In this document: one piece after another, positions 1-7,877 of the stretch
Position numbering within the stretch: position 1 is the first letter of the stretch
Layout of the letters: each line of letters starts with the position of its first letter
Assembly: GCF_041438805.1 (NCBI RefSeq)
Contig: NZ_CP109190.1
Span: 4,030,001-4,094,000, forward strand
Length of the DNA: 64,000 nucleotides
Reading direction: 5' to 3'
DNA from: Streptomyces sp. NBC_01707
Lineage (GTDB): Bacteria; Actinomycetota; Actinomycetes; Streptomycetales; Streptomycetaceae
Notes under the pieces: generated by a model
The model's input: only the letters and a program-made list of their open reading frames with translations
The model's database searches: none
Told to the model about the DNA's origin: nothing
Translations under genes and position numbers: made by a program

Positions 1-395
1 ATCACTCCAGAGGCACCGGCTGGGAAGCGGTGATCGGCTATGCCGGAACCGAACCCGTCGGCTACGCCTACGCCGCACCCTTACCCGAGGACGCCCGCTG
101 GTGGACGCACATGACCACCCCCCTGCCCGAAGGTTTCGCGAGAGAGACCGGGTCACGCACGCTCGCCCTGTTCGAGTTGATGGTGCGCAAGCCGTGGCGG
201 GACACGGGCGCCGCGCACGCCATTCATGAGGAACTTCTCAGCCGCCGCACGGAGCAACGGGTCACGCTGCTGTGCGAGCGGGAACACTCCAGGGTCAAGG
301 CGCTCTACGAGACGTGGGGATACGCCCACATAGGCGACCAGCGGCCCTTCCCCGACAGCCCGCTGTTCGCCGTCATGGTGCGCGCCCTCCGCTGA
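1..395 (+). CDS. GNAT-family N-acetyltransferase, 5' end cut off by window
   Basis: The frame is open to the first base of the window, so the start lies upstream; the visible part is the C-terminal ~130 residues. It looks like the end of a GNAT acetyltransferase: a strand with the GYAYAAP motif, then LALFELMVRKPWRDTGAAHAIHEELL, which corresponds to the acetyl-CoA-binding loop and helix, then a last strand-helix region with a late aromatic/Gly segment (YETWGYAHIGDQ). Such enzymes transfer an acetyl group from acetyl-CoA to an amine; the acceptor cannot be told. A TTA leucine codon lies in frame at 81-83. This codon is rare in Streptomyces and needs the bldA tRNA, so translation may be growth-phase dependent. 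Confidence 0.8.
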   Translation, partial: HSRGTGWEAVIGYAGTEPVGYAYAAPLPEDARWWTHMTTPLPEGFARETGSRTLALFELMVRKPWRDTGAAHAIHEELLSRRTEQRVTLLCEREHSRVKALYETWGYAHIGDQRPFPDSPLFAVMVRALR

Positions 396-474
396 GGGCC
401 CGGTCGGCCGACGGACCACGCTGTCCTGGGGTTCTTCGTTCGGACCCCGCGAGCCGGCATGACCCGGACAGCCC

Positions 475-987
475 TCAGGTCAGAACCATCCAGCGTCGGC
501 CGTCGATGAGTTCCCGTGCCGCGTCGAGATGGCCGGCGTGACACGCGGTCTCGGTGATGACGTGCAGCAGAACGTCCCGAAGGTTGTGCAGGTGCGGTTC
601 GCCGAAGAGGTGGTGCGGCCACCAGGCCAGGCCGGTCTCCGCAGCTGTGGCGGCGATGACGGCATCCGCGAGTTCCGTCTCGTGGCGGTACCGTCCGAGG
701 ACGTCGGCGGCCGTCACATCGGGGCCCACCTGCCAGGCGTCGTCGCTGTCGTCCAGGGCTCGGATGACGTCCTTCTCACCGGCGACGACCGCGCGGAACC
801 AGAACCGTTCGACGTCCAGCACAAGGTGCTGCACGAGTCCCAGGCAGTTCCATCCGGACGGCAGCACGGCCTGCCGCAGCGCATCCTGGTCCAGCCCCTC
901 GAGAATTCCCAGGATGTGGCGTCGCTGCCCGTCCAGGGCCCTGAGCAGTGCCCCGATCTCGCCGTTCGGTGGCGCTTCCCCGGTCAC
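475..987 (-). CDS. DinB-family protein (DUF664, putative metal-dependent thiol transferase)
   Basis: This 170-aa protein has the four-helix DinB/DUF664 layout. A histidine follows the first long helix (LVQHLVLDVERFWF) and a His pair lies near the C-terminus (HVITETACHAGHLDAARELI); such histidines form the metal site in this superfamily. Several actinobacterial DinB proteins are mycothiol S-transferases, but the substrate here is not deducible. The ATG overlaps the stop of the VOC-family gene by four bases (ATGA at 984-987), so the two are probably cotranscribed and translationally coupled. Both families act in small-molecule modification or detoxification, which fits the pairing. Confidence 0.82.
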   Translation of the reverse strand: MTGEAPPNGEIGALLRALDGQRRHILGILEGLDQDALRQAVLPSGWNCLGLVQHLVLDVERFWFRAVVAGEKDVIRALDDSDDAWQVGPDVTAADVLGRYRHETELADAVIAATAAETGLAWWPHHLFGEPHLHNLRDVLLHVITETACHAGHLDAARELIDGRRWMVLT

Positions 988-1385
988 TTCGCGATCTCCC
1001 AGATGTGGCCACCGGGATCACGGAAGCTGGCGGTCCGGATTCCCCAGGGGCGGTCCATCGGCCCGTTCAGCAGCGTCACGCCTCGTGCGGTCAGCTCCTC
1101 GCACATCGCGTCCACGTCATCCACGGCAAGGGTGAGCTGGAAGCGGGATCCGGCGTCGGGCGACGCGACGCGTGCGGGCTCGATCAGCTCGTGCGCCTCG
1201 GTGGTCCTCAGCAGGTTGATGAGGGTGTCCCCGAAGCGGAATACGGCGGAGTTGTCGTCCTCGAAGATCACCGGCAGCCCGAAGACCTCCCGGTAGAAAC
1301 GTTTTGTGGTGTCCAGGTCCTCGACGAAGAGGGTGAGGGCGCTGATGCCCCTGGGCCACGCGGGATCGCTTGTCTTGTCGGTCAC
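984..1385 (-). CDS. VOC-family (glyoxalase/bleomycin-resistance fold) protein
   Basis: The protein of about 133 aa has two beta-alpha-beta-beta-beta halves typical of the vicinal oxygen chelate fold. The first half starts ISALTLFVEDLDTTKRFYREVFGLPVIFED; the second contains FQLTLAVDDVDAMCEELTARGV and ends with the standard RTASFRDPGGHIWEIAK. Family members bind a divalent metal and act as lyases, dioxygenases or drug-binding proteins, so the exact role is unknown. I chose the GTG at 1385 because homology begins just after it and an AGATCC/GGAG stretch lies upstream; the frame stays open to 1466. It is the first gene of a two-gene unit with the DinB gene. Confidence 0.83.
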   Translation of the reverse strand: MTDKTSDPAWPRGISALTLFVEDLDTTKRFYREVFGLPVIFEDDNSAVFRFGDTLINLLRTTEAHELIEPARVASPDAGSRFQLTLAVDDVDAMCEELTARGVTLLNGPMDRPWGIRTASFRDPGGHIWEIAK

Positions 1386-1478
1386 GGTTACCGAGGATCT
1401 CCGAATCGGCGGTGCCGTGTACAGGGGGCGGTCGGACCGGGCCGCCCGTCCCCACCCGCGGGGCATGATTCCGGGCCG

Positions 1479-2090
1479 CTACAGCCAGCCCTTCTCGCTC
1501 GCGATCCGTACCGCCTCCGCCCTGTTCCGCGCCGCCATCTTCTGGATCGCCGTGGACAGGTAGTTGCGGACCGTGCCCTGCGAGAGATGGAGCGCGGTGG
1601 CGATCTCCGCGTTGGTGGAGCCGTCGGCCGCCGTGCGCAGGACATCGCGTTCGCGTTCGGTCAGTGGGCTCGCCCCGTCGGCGAGCGCCGCCGCCGCCAG
1701 CGTCGGGTCGATGACGCGTTCTCCGGCGAGCACCTTGCGTACCGCTTCGGCGAGTTGGGCGGCGGGGGCGTCCTTCACCAGGAAGGCGTCCGCGCCCGAC
1801 TCCATCGCGCGACGCAGATAGCCGGGGCGGCCGAACGTCGTGACGACGACGACCTTCACGGCCGGGAGTTCGCTCCGCAGAAGTCCTGCCGCCTCAATCC
1901 CCGTCATTCCCGGCATCTCAATGTCGAGGAGCGCGACGTCGACGGCGTGCTCGCGGGCCGCGGCGAGCACCTCGTCACCGCGGGCGACCTGGGCCACCAC
2001 CTCGATGTCGGGTTCCAGACCGAGCAGCGCCGCGAGGGCCTCGCGCACCATGGACTGGTCCTCGGCGAGGAGAAGTCTGATCATGCTCAT
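1479..2090 (-). CDS. NarL/DesR-type two-component response regulator
   Basis: The 203-aa protein has an N-terminal receiver domain (about 1-120) with acidic pocket E10-D11, phosphoacceptor Asp56 in LLDIEMPG and the conserved Lys in FLVKDAP. The C-terminal LuxR-type helix-turn-helix begins at SPLTERERDVLRTAADGSTNAEIA. It should be phosphorylated by the histidine kinase whose stop codon overlaps its start by four bases (2087-2090). The unit also holds an ABC ATPase and permease, an arrangement in which the regulator usually controls the exporter. The palindromes at 5009-5036, upstream of the ATPase gene, are its most likely target. The ATG at 2090 is the only sensible start. Confidence 0.95.
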   Translation of the reverse strand: MSMIRLLLAEDQSMVREALAALLGLEPDIEVVAQVARGDEVLAAAREHAVDVALLDIEMPGMTGIEAAGLLRSELPAVKVVVVTTFGRPGYLRRAMESGADAFLVKDAPAAQLAEAVRKVLAGERVIDPTLAAAALADGASPLTERERDVLRTAADGSTNAEIATALHLSQGTVRNYLSTAIQKMAARNRAEAVRIASEKGWL

Positions 2091-3265
2091 TCCCCGGATC
2101 CTAGGCCGGATCCGAGCGGAACACTGAGGGTGAGGGTGAAGCCTTTACCGGATGCGGAGTTGGTGGGCCGGGTGGTCATCGTGCCGTCGACCGTGGCGAG
2201 CCGTTCGGTGATACCGGTGAGGCCGTTGCCCGGCTTCGTACCGGAGCCGCCCCGGCCGTCGTCCGCAACCGTGAGTTCCAGGATCCGGCCGCCCAGCGTC
2301 TGGCGTGGGGCGAGGGTGACCGTGCAGCGGCGGGCACCGCTGTGGCGTACGACGTTGGTGACGGCTTCGCGCAGCGCCCAGGCGAGGACTTCCTCGGGCT
2401 TCTCGGGGAGTTCGTCGGGGGCATCGGTCGGGACGTCGGCGGTGATGCCGGCGGCGGCGAGTGCGGTACGGGCTCCGGCCAGTTCGCCGGGGAGCGTCGG
2501 CCGCCGGTAGCCGGTGACGGCGCTGCGCACGTCCACCAGGGCCTGCCGGCTGACCTGTTCGATGTCGGCGACCTGGAGCGCCGCCTGGTCGGGGTGGTCG
2601 GGGAGCATCCGTCCGGCCAGCTCGCTCTTGAGCGTGATCAGGGAGAGCGAGTGGCCGAGCAGGTCGTGCAGATCGCGGGCGAGCCGAAGCCGTTCCTCGT
2701 TGGCGGCGAGCTGGGCGACGGTGGCGCGGGCCTCGCGCAGCTCGATGGTCGTACGGATCATCTGCCGTACGCCGGTCATCGCGAACCCGCCGAGAAGCGC
2801 GGGGAAGACCAGGGCGGTGATGATCTCGCGCGGGTGGTCGCCGGTCAGGCCGATGCCGACGAGTACGGCGGTGACGGCGGGGATCAGCCAGCCGGCGGTC
2901 CGCAGGGGCAAGGTGGCCCCGACGGTGACGGAGACGTACACGAAGAGGACCAGCCACGGGGTGCCCAGCGTCAGGGAGAGGGCGACGGCCAGGGCGCCGA
3001 GGAAGGCGATCGTCGTGCCGACCCGGCGACGGTCCAGCGCCTTCGACGTGTGGCGGAAGACGAGGACCAGGTACGTCCCGACGAAGACCGCCAGGCCGAG
3101 GGCGCCGAGCGCGGTGGCCCACGGCGTGTGGTTGCCGTCGAGGAGGTCCTTGACCGGGGCGCTCATGAACGCGAGCCAGATGCCGATCCAGAGCAGCTTG
3201 ACGCCCACCTGGCGGCGGTTGGTCGGCGGGCGCCCGATCCCTACGAACGTCGCGTCGTCGTTCAC
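2087..3265 (-). CDS. HisKA_3-type sensor histidine kinase
   Basis: This 392-aa DesK/NarX-like kinase has about five or six hydrophobic segments between residues 22 and 165, then a dimerisation/phosphotransfer helix with RLARDLHDLLGHSLSL (phosphorylated His near residue 200). The C-terminal HATPase_c domain has an N-box (ALREAVTNVVRHSGAR) and G-boxes (DDGRGG and GNGLTGI). With almost no extracellular loop, it probably senses a signal in or at the membrane. The GTG start at 3265 is set by the GTGA overlap with the permease stop (3262-3265). The longer open frame upstream to 3670 is only the permease gene read in another frame. Confidence 0.93.
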   Translation of the reverse strand: MNDDATFVGIGRPPTNRRQVGVKLLWIGIWLAFMSAPVKDLLDGNHTPWATALGALGLAVFVGTYLVLVFRHTSKALDRRRVGTTIAFLGALAVALSLTLGTPWLVLFVYVSVTVGATLPLRTAGWLIPAVTAVLVGIGLTGDHPREIITALVFPALLGGFAMTGVRQMIRTTIELREARATVAQLAANEERLRLARDLHDLLGHSLSLITLKSELAGRMLPDHPDQAALQVADIEQVSRQALVDVRSAVTGYRRPTLPGELAGARTALAAAGITADVPTDAPDELPEKPEEVLAWALREAVTNVVRHSGARRCTVTLAPRQTLGGRILELTVADDGRGGSGTKPGNGLTGITERLATVDGTMTTRPTNSASGKGFTLTLSVPLGSGLGSGE

Positions 3266-4017
3266 GCCTTGAGGGTGTCCTTCCGGTAGAGCCAGGCCGC
3301 GCCACCCGCGAAGAGCAGGAAGTAGACGAAGAGGATGCCGACGTCCTTGGCGTGCGGCGAGCCGCCCATCTCGACGGCCTGGCCGAGTGAAGCGTACGCG
3401 TGGGTGGGCAGCCACTCGGAGATGTTCTGGAGCCACTGCGGGAAGGTCGCGCTCGGCATCCACAGGCCGCCGAGGATCGACAGCGCAAAGTAGATGATCA
3501 TGGTGATCGGGCGGACCGCGTCGCCGCTGGCGATGTAGCCGATGGCGACCCCGAGCGCGGCGAAGACCAGCGAACCGGCCCAGATGACCCCGACCAGCGC
3601 GAACCACTGCCAGGCGTCCATCCGCACGTGCTTGACGGCAGCGGCGACCAGGAAGACGACCACGATGCACGGCAGGGTGACCATCGCGGCGCTGGCGATC
3701 TTCGCCAGGACGTAGCCGCGGCTGGGCAGTGCGGTCAGGCGCAGCTGGCGGACCCAGCCCTTCTCACGCTCCTTGGCGATGCGCTCGCTGTTGCCCATCA
3801 GCACGGCGGTCAGCGCGCCGAACGAGGCCATCGAGACCATGAAGAAGGCCTGCAGGGTCAGGTCGGTGTGCGGGACCTTGTCGGTGGTGTTCTGCGTGCC
3901 GGAGATCAGCAGGTAGATCACCGACGGATAGATGATCGAGAAGAACATGAACTTCTTGTTCCGCAGCGTGCGGGTCACTTCGAGCCTGATCAGTGTCCAC
4001 GAGAAGAAATTCATCAT
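3262..4017 (-). CDS. ABC-2 type transporter permease
   Basis: The 251-aa integral membrane protein has six predicted spans: near residues 22-40 (FFSIIYPSVIYLLIS), 58-78, 100-122 (ASAAMVTLPCIVVVFLVAAAV), 132-152, 160-180 (ITMIIYFALSILGGLWMP) and the C-terminal VGILFVYFLLFAGGAAWLY. The layout fits ABC-2 exporters such as DrrB, NatB or YfiN types. It presumably forms a homodimer with the adjacent ATPase to export a drug, lipid or peptide. The start at 4017 is fixed by the ATGA overlap with the ATPase stop; a second ATG follows at once. Its stop overlaps the kinase start. Confidence 0.92.
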   Translation of the reverse strand: MMNFFSWTLIRLEVTRTLRNKKFMFFSIIYPSVIYLLISGTQNTTDKVPHTDLTLQAFFMVSMASFGALTAVLMGNSERIAKEREKGWVRQLRLTALPSRGYVLAKIASAAMVTLPCIVVVFLVAAAVKHVRMDAWQWFALVGVIWAGSLVFAALGVAIGYIASGDAVRPITMIIYFALSILGGLWMPSATFPQWLQNISEWLPTHAYASLGQAVEMGGSPHAKDVGILFVYFLLFAGGAAWLYRKDTLKA

Positions 4018-4949
4018 GCGGTCCTGGCCTCCTCGGCCTCGGTGATGGCGACGAAGGCCTGCTCCAGGCCGAGTCCTGCGACTTCGAGTTCGCGCGGGTA
4101 GAGGCCGAGCGCGTAGACCGCGTGGACGGTCGCGTCGGCGTTGTGCGACTGGATACGGACCCTGTTGCCGCTGATGTCGAACGTGGACAGGAACGGCAGG
4201 TCGCGCAGTGCCGCTTCGTCGATCGGGGCTTCCAGCTCGAAGGAGATCCGGCGGGCCCCGGCCTTCGCCTTGATCTCGGCCGCGGTGCCGTCGGCGAGGA
4301 GCCGGCCCTTGTGGAGGACGAGGACGCGGTCCGCGATCGCGTCGGCCTCTTCGAGGTAGTGCGTGGCGAACAGGACGGTACGGCCCTGCTCGGCCTGCTC
4401 GCGCATGGTGGCCCAGAAGGCCTGGCGGGCGGTGACGTCCATGCCGGTGGTCGGTTCGTCGAGGACGATCAGGTCGTTGGCCCCGGCGGTGGCGAGCGCG
4501 AACCGTACGCGCTGCTCCTGGCCGCCGGAGAGCTTGTTGACCATCCGGTCGGCGATCGACGCGATGCCCGCGCGGGCCAGGACGTCGGAGACCGGGTACG
4601 GGCGGGGGTGCAGATGGCAGACGAGCCGGACGATCTCCTCGACCGTGACGTCCTCCATCAGGCCGCCGCTCTGCAGCATCGCGCCGACCCGGCCCCGGGC
4701 GATCGCCTCCTGCGGGGACGTACCGAAGAGCCGGACCGTGCCGGAGTCCGCTGTGCGCAGACCGAGGAGCAGATCGAGGGTGGAGGACTTTCCGGCGCCG
4801 TTGGGGCCGAGGAGCGCCACGGTCTCGCCGGGGTGCAGGTCGAGGGAGAGTCCGTCGACGGCGCGCACGTCCCCGTATGCCTTGCTGACCTGGTCGAAGC
4901 TGACCACGGCCGCTTGCGCGGTGGTGGCTTCGGTGGCTGTCGTTGTCAT
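4014..4949 (-). CDS. ABC-2 type transporter ATP-binding protein
   Basis: This 311-aa cytoplasmic ATPase has Walker A GPNGAGKSS (residues 48-56), a Q-loop (MLQSGGLMED), signature LSGGQ (140-144), Walker B LIVLDEPTTGMD (160-171) and the switch His in LFATHYLEEAD. The region after residue 220 is the DrrA-type C-terminal extension. It powers the downstream permease. It heads the leftward four-gene unit ATPase-permease-kinase-regulator, in which every junction overlaps by four bases. Its upstream region carries a set of inverted repeats (5009-5036) that could be the response-regulator operator. Confidence 0.95.
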   Translation of the reverse strand: MTTTATEATTAQAAVVSFDQVSKAYGDVRAVDGLSLDLHPGETVALLGPNGAGKSSTLDLLLGLRTADSGTVRLFGTSPQEAIARGRVGAMLQSGGLMEDVTVEEIVRLVCHLHPRPYPVSDVLARAGIASIADRMVNKLSGGQEQRVRFALATAGANDLIVLDEPTTGMDVTARQAFWATMREQAEQGRTVLFATHYLEEADAIADRVLVLHKGRLLADGTAAEIKAKAGARRISFELEAPIDEAALRDLPFLSTFDISGNRVRIQSHNADATVHAVYALGLYPRELEVAGLGLEQAFVAITEAEEARTA

Positions 4950-5008
4950 GCGCCCAGCCTGGCGGAGCGGGGTGTCCGCCCGGCAGGGTCACGGGTCGTG
5001 AATCGGGG

Positions 5009-5036
5009 ATGACAGATGTCATGCCGGACGCATGAC
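5009..5036. promoter_or_regulatory. Candidate response-regulator operator (nested inverted repeats)
   Basis: Two overlapping perfect inverted repeats lie about 60-85 bases upstream of the ABC ATPase start: ATGACA-GA-TGTCAT (5009-5022) and GTCATGC-CGGAC-GCATGAC (5018-5036). The unit ATGAC/GTCAT occurs three times with alternating orientation. DesR/NarL-type regulators bind such spaced dyads, and the operon's own regulator is of that type. Assignment to this regulator is inference. Confidence 0.5.
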
Positions 5037-5048
5037 ACCGCCCTTGCG

Positions 5049-5120
5049 CCGCCGCAGTACGCACGGCACCGCCCCCGGCCGGAGGTCCGGCCGGGGGCGG
5101 TGCCGTGCGTACTGCGGCGG
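5049..5120 (-). terminator. Perfect 35-bp inverted repeat, strong terminator-like hairpin
   Basis: The arms 5049-5083 and 5086-5120 are exactly complementary for 35 bp, separated by only GG. The repeat begins 12 bases past the stop of the peptidoglycan-binding protein gene (5132), on its downstream side. It has no U tract, as is common for Streptomyces terminators, and its stem is unusually long and perfect. Confidence 0.75.
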
Positions 5121-5131
5121 TACGGGTGGTG

Positions 5132-7255
5132 CTATCCGTTGCCGTCGAGGGCGATGGTGGCGGTGCGCTCGGCAGTGGTCTTGCCGAGCAGTGCGGTCTG
5201 CATGGCATGCGCCACGTCGTCCGCACTGAGCTGGTGCTTCTTGCCGTCACCCTTGGTGATCATGATGCCGTCGAAGACACCGTCGCAGAGGGTGTCGATC
5301 GCGGTCTTGTTGTAGACCTCGACCAGCCGACCGTTGACCGCCTTCATGGACAGGATCTGCGGCAGCGACTTCGCGGGGCCGAACTGGATCTGCTTGGGCC
5401 CGGCCTTGATGGTGATCAGGCCGGACATCGCGGGCTTCGCGAAGTCGTTCATGGCCCGGTCCAGTTCGGCCTGGTTGATGGTGGGCTCGCGGGTGGCGAC
5501 CGGCAGTTCGACCGTGGCCGGCTTGCCGGTCTGCACCTGGGCGCGGTACGCGTCCCGGACCGAGATCATCGACCGGTTGACGTCCAGCCCCTTGCCCACC
5601 TTGCCGGGGACCTCGACGGCCTTGCCCGGCTCGAACTTGATCGTGCCGTCGCGGGCGGAGCCGGAGGCGCCCGCCAGATCGGTCAGCGCGACGCCGAGCT
5701 TCTCCTCGTCGACCGGGATCACCGGGTCGGCCTTCCGCTCGCCGCCGAAGAGGGAGCCGATCACGGACACCGGGTTGTAGTCGCTGCCCGCGGCTCCGCG
5801 CACGGTCTCCTGGCTGTCCAGCGAGAGACCGGCCTTGTCCGGGGCGAGCTGCGTGTTCTTGCCGTCCACGGACAGCTGGAGGGGCGTCTTGGCGCGCTCG
5901 CCGAGCGCCGCGTCCAGCTTGGCGACGGCCTGCTCCTTCGTGCCGCCGCCGATGTCGACGCCGAGGACGGTGGTGCCCTTGGGAACCTCGGAGTGGTTCA
6001 TCAGCAGGCCCGCACCGTACGCGACTCCGGCCAGACCGACGACTCCCACGCAGAGCAGGACCAGCTTGGAGCGGCCCTTCTTCACGGGGGCCGGGGCGGG
6101 GCGGGCGGCGGGGGCGGGTGCCGGGGCGGCGGGGCGAACCGGTCCACCCGGCCCACCCGGTCCGGTACCCATCGGGCTGTCCTGGAGACCGGCCGTCGGG
6201 CCGGGACCCGGCACGCCTGGACCGCCGGGAGCGCCCGGCCGCGCGAACAGCGACGGGGCGGACGGCGAGCGGTGCTCCGGTGGGACGACGGGGATGCCAC
6301 TGGTGAGCGTGTCCCCGGAGACGTTGCCCCCGGCACCGGAGCCCGGCGCCGCGAACTGCGGCGTCAGGACGGCCGTGTCGTCGGACATCCGCGGGGGTAC
6401 GCCACCGGGAGCACCGGGACCGGACACGCCGGGTTGGCCACCGGGACGGCCGGCGAACCCGTCCGCCCCACCGAAATTCGGGGTGAGCGGCGAGGTGCCG
6501 GTGACCGGACCGGTGGTGGCACCGGCCGGGCCCGGCGTACGCACACCGAGGTTCGGCGTGGAGCGCGGCCCGGGAATCTCGTCCCCACCGAACTCGTCGC
6601 GGGCACCGGGGCGGGGCGCCCCCTGGTCGCCCGCACGCTGCGGACCCTCCGAGAAGTACGGAAGGTCGACGCGCGGCGCGGGCGGTCCGGCGGGTCCGCC
6701 GGATCTGCCGGCGTCCACATCCGTACCGGCACCCGTGCCCACGCCCGGACCACCGCCGGCCGGTACGCCCGCGCCGCCGGCCACCGACGTGTTCGTCGGG
6801 GCCTTGCGCGGGGCGAACCAGTCGCTGCCACTCTTCTCTCTGGAGGGCTTGTCGGCGGCCGGTTCCGCGGCCGCCGCGCCGTCCCGCGCCTCGTCGGCCG
6901 GTTCACCCTGTGCACCCGGTGCGCCGTTGGACGCAGGGCCGCCCGGACGCGGGGTGCTGCCTGTGCGCTCACGCGAGGCGTCCGCCTCGGCGTCGCTCAT
7001 CGGCGTACGCATGACGACCGGCGGGATGGGGCGCGAGCCGGGGATGTTGATCCGGATGCGCGTCGTCAGTGTCGTCTCGGTCCTCGGCTCTTCGGGCTGA
7101 GGCGCATCCGCAGACTCCGGGGACTCCTCAGGGGCGTCCTGCGAAGGGTGCAGCGACGGATACTGGCGTGATCCGTACGGCGGCGTACCCGACGGGTACG
7201 CGGCTCCCCCGCGCCCCTGGGGCCCGGAGGACGAACTGTCAGTTTCACGACTCAA
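5132..7255 (-). CDS. Membrane-anchored peptidoglycan-binding (YoaR-like PG_binding_4) protein with long Pro/Gly-rich N-terminus
   Basis: The product is about 707 aa. Residues 1-380 are low-complexity, rich in Pro, Gly, Ala, Asp and Glu, and presumably cytoplasmic. A basic patch (PVKKGRSK) precedes one transmembrane span (LVLLCVGVVGLAGVAYGAGLLM), and the rest is extracellular. The outer part shows two repeats of the YoaR/PG_binding_4 type (GTTVLGVDIGGGTKEQAVAKLDAAL and similar), normally found before a VanW domain. No VanW domain follows here; the chain ends in IALDGNG. The TTG at 7255 was chosen because GGGAG lies at a good distance and no better start exists; this is the least certain point. 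The role is probably cell-wall binding or anchoring. Confidence 0.78.
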   Translation of the reverse strand: MSRETDSSSSGPQGRGGAAYPSGTPPYGSRQYPSLHPSQDAPEESPESADAPQPEEPRTETTLTTRIRINIPGSRPIPPVVMRTPMSDAEADASRERTGSTPRPGGPASNGAPGAQGEPADEARDGAAAAEPAADKPSREKSGSDWFAPRKAPTNTSVAGGAGVPAGGGPGVGTGAGTDVDAGRSGGPAGPPAPRVDLPYFSEGPQRAGDQGAPRPGARDEFGGDEIPGPRSTPNLGVRTPGPAGATTGPVTGTSPLTPNFGGADGFAGRPGGQPGVSGPGAPGGVPPRMSDDTAVLTPQFAAPGSGAGGNVSGDTLTSGIPVVPPEHRSPSAPSLFARPGAPGGPGVPGPGPTAGLQDSPMGTGPGGPGGPVRPAAPAPAPAARPAPAPVKKGRSKLVLLCVGVVGLAGVAYGAGLLMNHSEVPKGTTVLGVDIGGGTKEQAVAKLDAALGERAKTPLQLSVDGKNTQLAPDKAGLSLDSQETVRGAAGSDYNPVSVIGSLFGGERKADPVIPVDEEKLGVALTDLAGASGSARDGTIKFEPGKAVEVPGKVGKGLDVNRSMISVRDAYRAQVQTGKPATVELPVATREPTINQAELDRAMNDFAKPAMSGLITIKAGPKQIQFGPAKSLPQILSMKAVNGRLVEVYNKTAIDTLCDGVFDGIMITKGDGKKHQLSADDVAHAMQTALLGKTTAERTATIALDGNG

Positions 7256-7430
7256 AGCAGGTTCTCCCGATTGGCTCCGCCGCCCGTACTTCCCCCATGC
7301 CGCAGGCCAGGGGACGGCTCGGCGCGCGAACCACCATACTGGCCGCCGCCGCCGGACACCCCGCGACCGGGGGAGACGACGGCGCACCCCCCGGACGAAC
7401 AGGGGGCATTACGGGATCGGACGTGGCACA

Positions 7431-7877
7431 TTACTTGCCAGGTCGACCGCTGTCGGCGCCTTGTTGGGGTGACCGCGACATGGTGGCACACATCACAGCG
7501 ATCGCCATCCCGCCCAGCATGAAGAGGGTGAGGCCCAGTTCGTCGCCGAAGAGGTAGTCGCCCTCCGGCCGTCCGCCGAGCAGAACCACGACCGAAACCA
7601 GCCAGCCCGCGGCAGGCGCCAGGGCCCCGATCTGGGTGCCGGTGAGCAGCCGGCCGCCGTAGAACACTCCGGCGGCGGCCACCAGGGCCAGCAGCAAACC
7701 ACCGGGGAACCAGGCGGCTTGGACGAACGCTCCGGCGATTCCGACGAGCACACCGAGGACCGCGAGGCCCAGGTAGGCGCCGATGCGGCCGGGGTTCAGG
7801 GGTGCGGCGAGGCCGGTGGGGGCGGGCTCTCCGGGCGGGGTACCGGTGCGGGGCGGGCGCTGCCTGCCGTTGCTCAT
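7431..7877 (-). CDS. DUF6113-like small integral membrane protein
   Basis: The 148-aa protein has a Pro/Arg-rich cytosolic N-terminus (1-28) and four hydrophobic segments: about residues 32-52 ([21 protein letters not shown]), 56-76 ([19 protein letters not shown]), 85-103 ([18 protein letters not shown]) and 112-132. It ends in a polar tail. No catalytic motif is seen. Its ATG overlaps the mshB stop by four bases (7874-7877), a linkage I recall as common in streptomycetes. The function is unknown. Confidence 0.8.
   Translation of the reverse strand: MSNGRQRPPRTGTPPGEPAPTGLAAPLNPGRIGAYLGLAVLGVLVGIAGAFVQAAWFPGGLLLALVAAAGVFYGGRLLTGTQIGALAPAAGWLVSVVVLLGGRPEGDYLFGDELGLTLFMLGGMAIAVMCATMSRSPQQGADSGRPGK

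Noticed and set aside
5105..7171. Open frame of 688 codons opposite the peptidoglycan-binding protein gene
   Set aside because: It has no ribosome-binding site and a His/Gly/Arg-rich composition. The minus-strand frame has a membrane span and recognisable repeats.
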